DNA of 52,283 nucleotides, taken from CAZFNQ01 sp964652125 (GTDB lineage: Bacteria > Patescibacteriota > Saccharimonadia > Saccharimonadales > JANWIN01). Below the pieces are notes generated by a model. The model saw nothing but the letters and a program-made list of their open reading frames with translations. It did no database searches and was not told the DNA's origin. Shown piece by piece: positions 33,078-41,895 of this stretch. Position 1 is the first letter of the stretch. Each line of letters opens with the position of its first letter. The stretch spans positions 1-52,283 of the forward strand of contig CAZZAE010000002.1 in assembly GCA_964652125.1 (NCBI GenBank), given 5' to 3'. Position numbers and translations under genes: made by a program.

Positions 33078-34127
33078 ATGTTAGGTATGATTATGCTTAT
33101 CTCGGCCCTGGTCCTTGCAATAATTACACTTCTGGCAGTGTCATTGCAAAAAGCTTACAGCCATATTCCAATAAAGGAACTAAAACGTCGGGCTCAGCAT
33201 GGCGATGACTTTGCTAATTTGCTATTCAAGGCTGCCACTTACGGCGACAGTGTTCATGTCCTACTTTGGGGAATTATTGGACTAAGTGCGGCTGGATTTT
33301 TTGTAATAATCGCCCATGCTCTACCTACATGGCTGGCTTTGATTGTGTCCTTAGTACTGCTTTGGCTCGGCTTTGCCTGGTTACCCAACACCCGCTTGAG
33401 TGGCTTAAGTAAAATCATTACCCGTTATTTTACATCTCCTCTAACTTGGTTACTGGGACACTTGTACCCAATACTTAATCGAATTGCAGATCGAGCGAGT
33501 AAACATATTAATGTTGGATCTCATACTGGTTTATATCAAAAAGAAGATTTACTTAATTTACTTGAAGCTCAAAAATCCCAAGCCGATAGTCGCTTTACTG
33601 CCGATGAGTTACGCATTACAGCTGGGAGTCTGACTTTTGGCGATAAATTAGTGCGGGATGTTATGACCCCGAGGCGAATTGTTAAAGCTGTGGCCACAAC
33701 CGATTCTATGGGCCCACACTTAATGGATGAACTTCATGCTAGTGGGCATTCGCGCTTTTTAGTCTATCAGGATAAGCCAGATAACATTGTTGGTATGCTC
33801 TACGCGCGTGATCTTATGTCGGCAAGTACTGGTGGTCAAGTCCGAGATCTTATGAAAAAGGAAGTTTATTATGTCCATGAAGAGCAGTCCCTAAAACAAG
33901 TTTTGAGTGCGTTTTTAAAGACCAAACACCATTTGTTTGTGGTGGTAAATGCCTTTGAGGAAATTGTTGGTATTATTTCCATTGAAGATATTTTGGAACA
34001 AATATTGGGCAAACCCATAATTGATGAGTTTGATAAGTATGATGATTTGCGAGCCGTGGCAGCGCAGGGAGCTAAAGCCGAACATCAAAATCAGGTTCCA
34101 GAAGAAGCTTCTCCAGATAAGTCTTAG
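33078..34127 (+). CDS. CBS-domain membrane protein (CNNM/HlyC-CorC-like, truncated)
   Basis: A 349-residue protein with about three N-terminal membrane segments (residues 1-25, 60-85, 88-105), a hydrophobic hairpin near 120-140, and two CBS domains at about 190-310. The CBS pair begins with VRDVMTPRRIVKAV, the diagnostic HlyC/CorC-CNNM entry. The usual C-terminal CorC_HlyC transport-associated domain is absent; the protein ends in a charged tail. It may regulate or carry out Mg2+/divalent cation transport, but the short form leaves this unsure. It is 16 bp upstream of aspS. Confidence 0.8.
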   Translation: MLGMIMLISALVLAIITLLAVSLQKAYSHIPIKELKRRAQHGDDFANLLFKAATYGDSVHVLLWGIIGLSAAGFFVIIAHALPTWLALIVSLVLLWLGFAWLPNTRLSGLSKIITRYFTSPLTWLLGHLYPILNRIADRASKHINVGSHTGLYQKEDLLNLLEAQKSQADSRFTADELRITAGSLTFGDKLVRDVMTPRRIVKAVATTDSMGPHLMDELHASGHSRFLVYQDKPDNIVGMLYARDLMSASTGGQVRDLMKKEVYYVHEEQSLKQVLSAFLKTKHHLFVVVNAFEEIVGIISIEDILEQILGKPIIDEFDKYDDLRAVAAQGAKAEHQNQVPEEASPDKS

Positions 34128-34128
34128 G

Positions 34129-34137
34129 TGTTAGAAT
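34129..34137 (+). promoter_or_regulatory. Extended -10 promoter for aspS
   Basis: TG at 34129-34130, one base, then TAGAAT at 34132-34137, with the ATG 6 nt later at 34144. No Shine-Dalgarno site lies between, so a leaderless aspS mRNA is predicted in addition to read-through from the upstream gene. Confidence 0.45.
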
Positions 34138-34143
34138 AATTTA

Positions 34144-35457
34144 ATGATACGAGTTTTAGCAGCCGATGTGCATCGTCATGCTGGCAAGCCGGTTAGTGTT
34201 CAGGGTTGGCTGCACAAAAAGCGCCTACTTGGTGGGCTGACTTTTATTAATATTCGCGACCGTAGCGGATTGATTCAAGCGGTAGTCAAAGACAAGGACC
34301 AAGTTGAAAAGTTACGTGGTCTTCAGATTGGTACTGTCTTACAAGTTGATGGCAAAGCTAAATCGGAACCTAGAGCTCCGGGTGGTGCTGAAATTCATGA
34401 ACCCAAGCTTGAGATTATTGTGCCAGTTAGCGATGAATCACCAATTGAAATAGACAAACCCTTGGATCATAAGCCAGATAACCTAGATACTCTGTTTGAG
34501 TATCGTCCGATTGGTCTACGTAATTTGCAAGAAACAGCTATCTTTAAAGTCCGATCTGCAATAACTAAGGCATTGCGAGAATATTTTTATAGTAATGATT
34601 TTACAGAAATTCACACTCCTAAATTGTTAGCTGCCGCTACAGAAGGTGGAGCTGAGGTGTTTAAAATTGATTATTTTGGCCAGGAAGCAACGTTGGCTCA
34701 AAGCCCCCAGTTTTATAAACAAATGTTGGTTGGAGTTTTTGAGCGGGTTTTTGAGATTGCTCCTGTTTATCGGGCGGAGCCAAGCGCTACCACGCGTCAC
34801 ATGACTGAATATACATCTGTTGATGGAGAGATGGGCTTTATTGATCTTAAAGGTTTAGAAACCTTTTTAAGTGGTCAGCTTAATTTTGTCGTTGATTATA
34901 TTTGGGAACACTGCAGCCAAGAGCTCAATATGTTAAGTGCCACTAAGCCCGTTTTGGCTAAGGAAATTCCTAGTCTTAGCATGGCCGAAATCCATGAAAA
35001 ATATTCCAAAGCTACAGGTAATAAAACCATTGACGAAAAAGATTTACGGCCCGATGAGGAGCGTTGGATTTGTGAATATGCCAAGGAACATTTAAAAAGT
35101 GAGGCCGTGTTTGTAACAGATTGGCCAACTAGCGATATGAAGTTCTATCATAAAGCCCAAGAGGGTGAGCCGGAACTAGCCGATCGCATTGACTTACTGT
35201 TTCGGGGTTTGGAAATAGTGACAGGTTCAACCCGCGAAAATCGCTACGATAAACTCGTAAAACAACTTAAGGAAATGGCTAAAGGTGATCCAGATAACCC
35301 AGGCTTTAAATACTTTTTAATGGCTATGAAAGCTGGTATGCCACCTCATGGTGGTTTTGGTATGGGACTTGATCGTCTTACAGAAAGGCTAGTGGGCCTC
35401 AATAACGTTAAAGAAGCAACTCTCTTTCCAAGGGATATTAATCGTTTAGCACCTTAG
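34144..35457 (+). CDS. aspS: Aspartyl-tRNA synthetase, archaeal/non-discriminating type
   Basis: Class IIb aminoacyl-tRNA synthetase of 437 residues. The OB-fold anticodon domain is at 1-105 (VSVQGWLHKKRLLGGLTFINIRDRSG). Motif 2 is FEIAPVYRAEPSATTRHMTEY, and motif 3 is GFGMGLDRLTERLVGLNNVKEATLF followed by PRDINRL. The short length, absence of the bacterial GAD insertion and PRDxxRL ending place it with archaeal AspRS. Such enzymes often also charge tRNA-Asn, which then needs GatCAB; whether this one discriminates is inference. AsnRS is the main alternative. Confidence 0.9.
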   Translation: MIRVLAADVHRHAGKPVSVQGWLHKKRLLGGLTFINIRDRSGLIQAVVKDKDQVEKLRGLQIGTVLQVDGKAKSEPRAPGGAEIHEPKLEIIVPVSDESPIEIDKPLDHKPDNLDTLFEYRPIGLRNLQETAIFKVRSAITKALREYFYSNDFTEIHTPKLLAAATEGGAEVFKIDYFGQEATLAQSPQFYKQMLVGVFERVFEIAPVYRAEPSATTRHMTEYTSVDGEMGFIDLKGLETFLSGQLNFVVDYIWEHCSQELNMLSATKPVLAKEIPSLSMAEIHEKYSKATGNKTIDEKDLRPDEERWICEYAKEHLKSEAVFVTDWPTSDMKFYHKAQEGEPELADRIDLLFRGLEIVTGSTRENRYDKLVKQLKEMAKGDPDNPGFKYFLMAMKAGMPPHGGFGMGLDRLTERLVGLNNVKEATLFPRDINRLAP

Positions 35458-35534
35458 CTAGAGTCATTTTATGATTTGTTTTTAGTTTTAAGCTTATGCT
35501 TATATACTGTGTCTAAAGGAAGCTTCAATAAGCT

Positions 35535-37301
35535 ATGGATGAAACTAATCCTGAACCATCAAAAGCAGAAATAGAATCAGTCGAACATAAGGAAACACAA
35601 CCTGCTGTTGCTGCTCCGTTAGAAGATAAAAAAGTGCCTTCGAGTGGTAAGTTTGCCAAACTTTGGCATAAATACCTGGCTAAAAAGAAACTGACTTTTC
35701 CGCTTACTGCCCTTTTCCTAATTTTAGTGATTCTGGCGGTACCGGTTAGTCGTTATAAGGTCCTCGGTCTCTTTATTAAGAGGCAATTTAGTGTTGAAGT
35801 TCATGATGCTCAGACTAATGAGCCGGTTAGTAACGCTGATGTTAGTCTAGATGGTCAAAATACTAAGACTGATAGTAACGGCAAAGCAACTGTTACGGTA
35901 AAACCAGGAAATTCTCAACTTAGTGTTAAGAAAAATTATTACAGTGATTTTAGTCAAAAAGTTTTAGTACCGCTTAGTAAAACTAATGCAGCTTATCAAG
36001 TAAAGCTGCAAGCTACGGGACGCCAAGTACCGATCAGTGTGTCTAATAAGATTACTGGTAAGCCAATTGCAGATGCAACTATCAAGGCTAGCGGTACCGA
36101 AGCTAAGACGGGGCAAGATGGTCAAGTAACAATTGTCCTACCAATTGATCAAGCTACTCTAAAAGCAACAATATCTGCCAGTGGCTATAACGATGCACAG
36201 GCTACAATAAAGATTACCGATCAAAAAGATAAAGCCAATGATTTTAATATTGTCCCTGCCGGCAAGATCTACTTTTTATCTAAAGCTAGCGGCAATATAG
36301 ATGTAGTCAAGACGAATTTAGATGGTAGTGACCGAAAGACTGTGCTGGCTGGAACAGGCAAAGAAGACGATACCGGTACCGTATTGTTGGCATCACGCGA
36401 TTGGAAATATTTAGTTCTGCAGTCTCGTCGGGATAGCAAGCTAGCTAAGCTTTATCTAATTGATACCTCCACAGATAAACTAACAACTATTGATGAAGGT
36501 AATGCCACCTTTAATATCACTGGCTGGATAGACCATTATTTTATTTACACCGTAGATAGAATTGGAAAACAACCTTGGGAATCTAATCAAACAGCTCTTA
36601 AGAGCTTTAATGCCGACAGCAAAGTTCTTACAACTTTGGACCAAACTATTGCTGAGGGACATAATGATTTTGACTATGCCTCTCAAGCATTTGGCAGTGT
36701 TTTTGCCTTGCCTAATTCGATAGTCTACACAATAAACTGGAATAGTGATTGTAGCTCCGGCCGAATTAATAATAAGCAAGCTGAAATAGTTTCAATACAA
36801 CCGGCCGGTGGCAATAAAACCGTTATGTTAAAAAAGGGTGCACCAGCGGATGCATGTACGATTAATTTTGACGCCGTTTCGTACGAGCCAGAAGGTATTT
36901 ACTTCCAGTACAACTTTGGAAGTACTTTCTATAAATATGAAGACGGCAAGGTTGTCCAAACTAGCGATGTAAATACAGATACTTTTTTCAGCAAAGTTTA
37001 TAACACATACTTAGTATCACCCTCAGCTAAGCAAACTTTCTGGTACGAAGAGCGGGACGGTAAAAACACTCTTTTCGTTGGTGATAGCCAAGGCAAGCTT
37101 GGTAAAGTAATCGGTAATTTAACTGAATATGTCACCTATGGCTGGTATACAGATAACTATCTGTTAGTTTCTAAGAAGGGCAGTGAGTTATATATACTTG
37201 CCAACGCCCCAATTAAAGATATACAGCCACTTAAAATTACCGATTACCATAAACCGAACTTTAACTTTAATGGCTATGGCGGTGGTTACGGCGGAATTTA
37301 G
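35535..37301 (+). CDS. Membrane-anchored beta-rich surface protein, paralogue A
   Basis: A 588-residue protein with a charged cytoplasmic N-terminus (1-52), one membrane span (about 53-75) and a large exterior part. Residues 85-250 contain two carboxypeptidase-regulatory-like/CnaB-type beta repeats (SVEVHDAQTNEPVSNADVSLDGQ and QVPISVSNKITGKPIADATI). Residues 255-580 are strand-rich with repeated DG turns, resembling a WD40/TolB-type propeller (KIYFLSKASGNIDVVKTNLDG). Function unknown. It is a clear paralogue of the protein encoded at 39528-41522, with the same order and matching phrases such as VLAGTG. TATACT at 35503 and AAGGAAG before the ATG give it a normal leader. Confidence 0.8.
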   Translation: MDETNPEPSKAEIESVEHKETQPAVAAPLEDKKVPSSGKFAKLWHKYLAKKKLTFPLTALFLILVILAVPVSRYKVLGLFIKRQFSVEVHDAQTNEPVSNADVSLDGQNTKTDSNGKATVTVKPGNSQLSVKKNYYSDFSQKVLVPLSKTNAAYQVKLQATGRQVPISVSNKITGKPIADATIKASGTEAKTGQDGQVTIVLPIDQATLKATISASGYNDAQATIKITDQKDKANDFNIVPAGKIYFLSKASGNIDVVKTNLDGSDRKTVLAGTGKEDDTGTVLLASRDWKYLVLQSRRDSKLAKLYLIDTSTDKLTTIDEGNATFNITGWIDHYFIYTVDRIGKQPWESNQTALKSFNADSKVLTTLDQTIAEGHNDFDYASQAFGSVFALPNSIVYTINWNSDCSSGRINNKQAEIVSIQPAGGNKTVMLKKGAPADACTINFDAVSYEPEGIYFQYNFGSTFYKYEDGKVVQTSDVNTDTFFSKVYNTYLVSPSAKQTFWYEERDGKNTLFVGDSQGKLGKVIGNLTEYVTYGWYTDNYLLVSKKGSELYILANAPIKDIQPLKITDYHKPNFNFNGYGGGYGGI

Positions 37302-37344
37302 TTAATACTTTACATGTTAAGCTTCATGCGATAAAGTAAAAAGA

Positions 37345-38343
37345 ATGAGTGATGATTTAGCTTTTGAAGTTAAAAATGTTGCCAAATACTTTGGCGATGT
37401 CAAGGCCCTTGATGGTGTTTCGCTGAGTGCCGACCAAGGTAAGATATTTGGCTTGCTCGGTCCCAATGGAGCCGGTAAAACTACTCTCGTCAATATGTTG
37501 GCTACCCTATCCGAACCAACCAAAGGTAGTCTTAAAGTTTTAGGTGTTGATGTGATGGAGCGACCGGATAAGGTTCGCAAGTTAATAGGTTTGGCTGGTC
37601 AATTTGCAGCCGTGGATGAATATCTAACTGGTGAGGAAAATCTTTATATGGTTGGGCGGTTGTATCATCTCAGTGCTAAAGAAGCCAAGAATCGTACCAA
37701 AGATATTTTGGAGCAGTTAAAGTTATCTGATGCTGCAGGTCGTTTAGCCAAGACATATTCCGGCGGTATGCGACGACGACTGGACTTAGGTGCCAGCTTA
37801 GTGGGGCGTCCTAAAATCTTATTTCTCGACGAGCCAACAACAGGGCTTGATCCGCAGACTCGACTAGATCTTTGGGACACCATAAGACAACTAGTTCGAG
37901 AAGGCACAAGCATATTGCTAACTACCCAGTACCTAGAAGAAGCCGATGAACTCGCCGACAAGATCGCCGTTATTGATAGAGGCAAGTTAATTGCCGAGGG
38001 CACTAGTAACCAACTAAAGGCTGAACTTGGTGGAGATGTCATTGAATTTGAATTAGGTAGTGCCAATCAAAAAGACAAAGCCCTGAAAGCCGTAGCTGGT
38101 ATTAGCAAGAAACAAGCAACGTATGATGAAGATAATCGTACCGTTACTGTGCCAGTAGGGAGTAATGGCTCTCGTAAATTAACTGAAGTTGTACGAAAAC
38201 TGGATCAAGCTGGTGTATCGCCACACACTTTATCTTTGCACCAACCATCACTTGATGACGTTTTTCTGACTTTGACTGGATATAAGGCATCTGATGTTGA
38301 GCAAAAGCCTAAGGCTAAAAAACGGAGGCAAAATGTGGAATAA
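37345..38343 (+). CDS. DrrA-like ABC transporter ATPase
   Basis: A 332-residue ATPase of the daunorubicin-resistance/ABC-2 group. Walker A is GPNGAGKTT near 38-46, the signature is YSGGMRRRLDLGASL near 137, and Walker B ILFLDEPTTGLDPQTR near 158, followed by the switch region LLTTQYLEEADELADKI. The C-terminal 90 residues match the DrrA dimerisation or regulatory tail (HTLSLHQPSLDDVFLTLTG). It pairs with the overlapping permease gene to export a lipid, drug or surface molecule; substrate unknown. A TAAAGT box 7 nt before the ATG hints at a near-leaderless start. Confidence 0.9.
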   Translation: MSDDLAFEVKNVAKYFGDVKALDGVSLSADQGKIFGLLGPNGAGKTTLVNMLATLSEPTKGSLKVLGVDVMERPDKVRKLIGLAGQFAAVDEYLTGEENLYMVGRLYHLSAKEAKNRTKDILEQLKLSDAAGRLAKTYSGGMRRRLDLGASLVGRPKILFLDEPTTGLDPQTRLDLWDTIRQLVREGTSILLTTQYLEEADELADKIAVIDRGKLIAEGTSNQLKAELGGDVIEFELGSANQKDKALKAVAGISKKQATYDEDNRTVTVPVGSNGSRKLTEVVRKLDQAGVSPHTLSLHQPSLDDVFLTLTGYKASDVEQKPKAKKRRQNVE

Positions 38344-39115
38344 AATATATTTTGAAGCTGTTGATACTTGGGCTATAACTAGGCGTAATTTGCTTCGCTA
38401 CATTCGTTTACCTCAGCTTGTGTTTTTTAGTTCTATTCAGCCAATTATCTTCTTAACACTGTTTAACTTTGTGTTTGGTGGGGCGCTCAGTCATGAGGGA
38501 GCTGCCCTTCACGGGAAGTACATAAACTACTTGTTACCGGGTATTATGGTGCAAGTTACGCTTTTTGGTGGCTTGCAAACTGGTATTGGCCTAGCACGAG
38601 ATATTAACAGTGGAATTATTGATAGGTTCCGCAGTTTACCTATGAGTCGGGCCGCTGTTTTAGCTGGTCGCACTTTGGCTGATATGCTTCGCAATGTCAC
38701 AGTAGTCACAATTATGCTAATCGTTGGCTATTTTTACGGTTTTCGCTTTTCTAATGGTGTACTTGGCGCTATTGGTATGGTATCGATTCTTTTGTTGTTC
38801 GGATTTGCTTTCTCATGGTTTGCCGCATTTTTGGGCATGGCTCTCAAAGACGAAGAAACAGCCCAGTTAGCCGGTTTTGTATTTGTTTTCCCTCTGGTGT
38901 TTGCTAGTTCAGCATTTGTGCCAGTCGCTGGCATGGCTAAATGGCTTCAGCATTTTGCTAATAATCAACCAATTACATTTGCGGCCAGTGGTGCTCGTGA
39001 ATTGGCACTGGGCTTACCTAGTCATGGGGCTATATGGAAACTACTGCTGTGGGCAGCGGGTATATTACTGGTATTTGTACCGTTATCAATTCTTACATAC
39101 CGCCGTCGTACATAA
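38333..39115 (+). CDS. DrrB-like ABC-2 permease
   Basis: Membrane partner of the preceding ATPase, 260 residues with six membrane segments. The start MWNKIYFEAVDTW is chosen because GGAGG at 38324-38328 lies 4 nt before this ATG, and DrrB proteins begin with this amphipathic segment followed by TRRNLLRYIRLPQLV. A longer frame from 38294 has no site. INSGIIDRFRSLPMSRAAVLAGRTLADMLRN is the conserved coupling region and SSAFVPVAGMAKWLQ the fifth-span loop. It overlaps the ATPase gene by 11 bp. Confidence 0.9.
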   Translation: MWNKIYFEAVDTWAITRRNLLRYIRLPQLVFFSSIQPIIFLTLFNFVFGGALSHEGAALHGKYINYLLPGIMVQVTLFGGLQTGIGLARDINSGIIDRFRSLPMSRAAVLAGRTLADMLRNVTVVTIMLIVGYFYGFRFSNGVLGAIGMVSILLLFGFAFSWFAAFLGMALKDEETAQLAGFVFVFPLVFASSAFVPVAGMAKWLQHFANNQPITFAASGARELALGLPSHGAIWKLLLWAAGILLVFVPLSILTYRRRT

Positions 39116-39122
39116 GTCCGGC

Positions 39123-39131
39123 TGTTATACT
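39123..39131 (+). promoter_or_regulatory. Extended -10 promoter for the 108-residue protein
   Basis: TG at 39123-39124, one base, TATACT at 39126-39131, then 9 nt to the ATG at 39141. No Shine-Dalgarno site is evident. Confidence 0.45.
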
Positions 39132-39140
39132 TAAAAGCAC

Positions 39141-39467
39141 ATGAGTGATAGCCAAAATCTAGCCAAGACGGGTGGTGGTGAACTAATTCAGACTGGTAAT
39201 CCTCAAATAATTGGTAGCCCAACTCAAGCCACTTCCCAGGGTAATTTGCAGTCAAATACCAACACTGTTCTGGCTGAACAGGGGCTTAAAATTAGCAGCG
39301 TAGGTAGCTCTACTTTTAAGCCAGTAAATATATCGGTATCGACATCAATTCCTTCGCAGTCAACACCAAAATCTCGTTCCTTGCTCCCATTATCGATTGG
39401 CATCATCGCCACCGTGGCCGTACTTATTGCATCTGTTGTTTTGGCATTCAAAAAAAGCAAATACTAG
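39141..39467 (+). CDS. Small tail-anchored-like protein, unknown
   Basis: A 108-residue protein with a Ser/Thr/Gln/Asn-rich, low-complexity N-terminal 75 residues, then one membrane span at about 81-102 and a short Lys tail (FKKSKY). A single C-terminal span with basic tail gives either a tail anchor or an N-out protein. No family recognised. It sits between the DrrAB genes and the second beta-rich paralogue, in the same direction, and has its own extended -10 box. Confidence 0.65.
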   Translation: MSDSQNLAKTGGGELIQTGNPQIIGSPTQATSQGNLQSNTNTVLAEQGLKISSVGSSTFKPVNISVSTSIPSQSTPKSRSLLPLSIGIIATVAVLIASVVLAFKKSKY

Positions 39468-39527
39468 CCTAAAAGCTGGGTCCTGCTAGTGCTTAAACTC
39501 TGTTAGAATATCTAACGGAAGTAACCA

Positions 39528-41522
39528 ATGGATAACACTGTGCCAGATAATCCGCCACAATCTCCCCAAGAGCAGGAGATAGAACATCGCGTCAAAGAAT
39601 TGCTAGGCTCGCCACCCCAAGATCCCAATCCAGCACCTATTGAACCTGAAAAACCAATTGAAGTAGAAAAACCTCAACCTCAGCCCCAACCTCAACCGAC
39701 AATTCAGCTTGAAACTCAAGAACAGCCTCAAGGTGCACCGCCTGTAGGCAGTGTAATAAGTCCTACTCAACCACAGTTTAGTGAACCAATTCCCAGTCCA
39801 GAAGTTCCCCTTGATACTCAGAGCATGCCTCAAGAACAAACTGGCTCAGAAGTTGGGGCTAATGCTGCCCAAGAAACTGAAGAATCAATAGCTGCCCAAG
39901 ACAAAGAAATTGACCAAGCCTTTGAGCCGGTAAAACCAAGTGGTGGTAAAATTCGGCGCTTGCTTCGGGCTTGGTGGGGTAGTAAAAAAGCAAGATGGAT
40001 TACGATTGCCGGTCTATTTGTCATTATTTTGGCTCTTTTGTTAACGCCAGCCAGCCGTTATTTTTTACTTAATAATTTTGGGGTGCGTAGCAGTGCTTCA
40101 GTTACGGTTTTAGATGATTCTACTCAGCTACCGCTTAGAAACGTATCAGTCAAGCTAGCAAATGCTTCTGGTTTAACAGATGAAAACGGTACGGTAAAGT
40201 TGTATCACATTAAACTTGGACGAACCCATCTAGATATTGGTAAAAGAGCTTTTGCCGACGTAAACCAGAATATTACTATAGGCTGGGGAAGTAATCCTCT
40301 GGGAAGTTTTAAGATACGGGCGGTTGGGGATCAATTCTCCTTTTTAATTAAGGATTGGCTGTCAGGACAGCCAGTAACTAAAGTTGAAGCTACCAGTGGT
40401 GATGCAAGCGCATTTTCCGATGCCAACGGTAAAATAGTGCTTACCATTGATCCTTCTGAAGTTAAAGACAATATGAGTGTAGTTATTAAGGCCGATACAT
40501 ATAGGGATCAAACAGTAGCCTTAGATACTACCACTAAGGTCGAGCAACCGGTTGCCATGGTTCCAGCTCGCAAAGAAGTATTCATCTCCAATCGCAGTGG
40601 CAAGTACGATCTCTATTCAATTGATATTGATGGCAAGAACGAAAGGTTAGTTTTAGCTGGCACAGGTTTGGAGCGTGATGATATGGTTTTGGTGCCGCAT
40701 CCAACTGGTGAGGTGGCTGCTCTAGTTTCTACCCGTGTTAATGTACGTAATAGTGACGGCTTTTTACTTAGTACTTTAACTCTTGTGAATGTACAAGATA
40801 ATAGTACCTTTGAGGTGGCTCAATCGGAGCGTATTCAAATAGTTGGTTGGGTTGGTGACCGGTTAGTATTCGTGCAGATTGCTGCTGGTGCTAGTGCCTC
40901 CGACCCTTCCCGTTACCGTTTAATGTCTTACAACTATAAAACTGCAGATAAACTCCAGTTGGCTTCAGCCAACTTATTCAATGATGTTATATTAGTCGGC
41001 GGTAACATTTATTATGCGATGTCTGACCCTCAATCAGGTGCAAAAGTAGGCCTTATCAAATCCAATGCCGATGGCACTATCAAAACTACTTTATTGGATA
41101 AAGAAGTTTGGAATATCTTTCGTGTTAGTTACGATACCTTGGACCTAGCCACTGCTGGACAAGACTGGTACGAGTACAAGATTGGTAACTCTAACGCCGT
41201 AAAACTCAGTGAATCCCCAGCCAATCCCAAAAGTCGTATTTATATAAATAGCCCAGATGACCTGCATAGTTTGTGGATAGATCAGCGTGATGGAAAGGGA
41301 GTTCTACTAGACTATAACCAAGCTGCTGCAACTGATAAAATTCTACAAACTCAAGGTGGACTTATTTATCCGGTTCGTTGGCTCAACGGCACTACATTTA
41401 TATACAGGGTTCATACTGACCAAGAAACAGCCGATTATGCTATGAGTGTTAATGGTGGCACGGCACGCAAGATTAAAGATGTCTATAACGCCTCTGGTAT
41501 TGATCGTTGGTATTACTATTAA
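39528..41522 (+). CDS. Membrane-anchored beta-rich surface protein, paralogue B
   Basis: A 664-residue relative of the protein encoded at 35535-37301. The cytoplasmic N-terminus (1-155) is acidic and Pro/Gln-rich with a QPQPQPQP run. One membrane span lies at about 158-178. Two beta repeats follow at about 185-345 (SASVTVLDDSTQLPLRNVSV and FSFLIKDWLSGQPVTKVEA), then a propeller-like region at about 350-660 starting EVFISNRSGKYDLYSIDIDG. The span-repeat-propeller order is the same as in paralogue A, but the cytoplasmic part is longer. TGt-TAGAAT at 39501-39509 and GGAAG before the ATG resemble the leader of paralogue A. Function unknown. Confidence 0.8.
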   Translation: MDNTVPDNPPQSPQEQEIEHRVKELLGSPPQDPNPAPIEPEKPIEVEKPQPQPQPQPTIQLETQEQPQGAPPVGSVISPTQPQFSEPIPSPEVPLDTQSMPQEQTGSEVGANAAQETEESIAAQDKEIDQAFEPVKPSGGKIRRLLRAWWGSKKARWITIAGLFVIILALLLTPASRYFLLNNFGVRSSASVTVLDDSTQLPLRNVSVKLANASGLTDENGTVKLYHIKLGRTHLDIGKRAFADVNQNITIGWGSNPLGSFKIRAVGDQFSFLIKDWLSGQPVTKVEATSGDASAFSDANGKIVLTIDPSEVKDNMSVVIKADTYRDQTVALDTTTKVEQPVAMVPARKEVFISNRSGKYDLYSIDIDGKNERLVLAGTGLERDDMVLVPHPTGEVAALVSTRVNVRNSDGFLLSTLTLVNVQDNSTFEVAQSERIQIVGWVGDRLVFVQIAAGASASDPSRYRLMSYNYKTADKLQLASANLFNDVILVGGNIYYAMSDPQSGAKVGLIKSNADGTIKTTLLDKEVWNIFRVSYDTLDLATAGQDWYEYKIGNSNAVKLSESPANPKSRIYINSPDDLHSLWIDQRDGKGVLLDYNQAAATDKILQTQGGLIYPVRWLNGTTFIYRVHTDQETADYAMSVNGGTARKIKDVYNASGIDRWYYY

Positions 41523-41566
41523 TTCTTTTATAAGTTTTAACTTATCAAGCACTGTCGTATTTGACT

Positions 41567-41575
41567 TGCTATAAT
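41567..41575 (+). promoter_or_regulatory. Extended -10 promoter for the 82-residue protein
   Basis: TG at 41567-41568, C, then perfect TATAAT at 41570-41575, with the ATG 6 nt later. Predicts a leaderless mRNA. Confidence 0.6.
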
Positions 41576-41581
41576 TTGCTT

Positions 41582-41830
41582 ATGACTACAAAAAGACAAA
41601 AACAGCCAAAACTTAAAAAAGGAGCCTGGTTTTATAAAGTTCGGGGTAGCTATTTACCAGCGACTTGGCAGGGCTGGTTGACCTATGTCCCATTCGTAGG
41701 GTTTTTAATAACCGTTTTTGTGGCCGCCGATCGTACTCAGCACTCCGTCAGTGACAAGTTTTATATGATTTTTCCCCAGTGGATTGCCGCGGCTGTAGTT
41801 ATGACCTGGTTGGGCGCTCGAAAATCCTAG
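41582..41830 (+). CDS. Small two-span membrane protein, unknown
   Basis: An 82-residue protein starting MTTKRQKQPKLKKG at the ATG immediately after a TGC-extended TATAAT box; an in-frame TTG at 41561 would overlap the promoter and is rejected. A basic head, KVRGSYLPATWQGWLTYVPF leading into the first span, and a second span near the C-terminus. The pattern is that of short conserved membrane proteins in CPR genomes, but I cannot name a family. Confidence 0.7.
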   Translation: MTTKRQKQPKLKKGAWFYKVRGSYLPATWQGWLTYVPFVGFLITVFVAADRTQHSVSDKFYMIFPQWIAAAVVMTWLGARKS

Positions 41831-41895
41831 TAAAAACTATTAATAAGATGCTTATGATAAAATAAAGTTGCTATTAAACAGGATAACTTCAAATT

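Noticed and set aside
36480..36779. 99-codon antisense frame within paralogue A
   Set aside because: Shadow of the real plus-strand gene with no start signals.
39675..39705. Pro-Gln coding repeat in paralogue B as a CRISPR or mobile repeat
   Set aside because: It is a short low-complexity coding run, with no spacer structure or terminal repeats. No CRISPR array or insertion sequence was found anywhere in the window.
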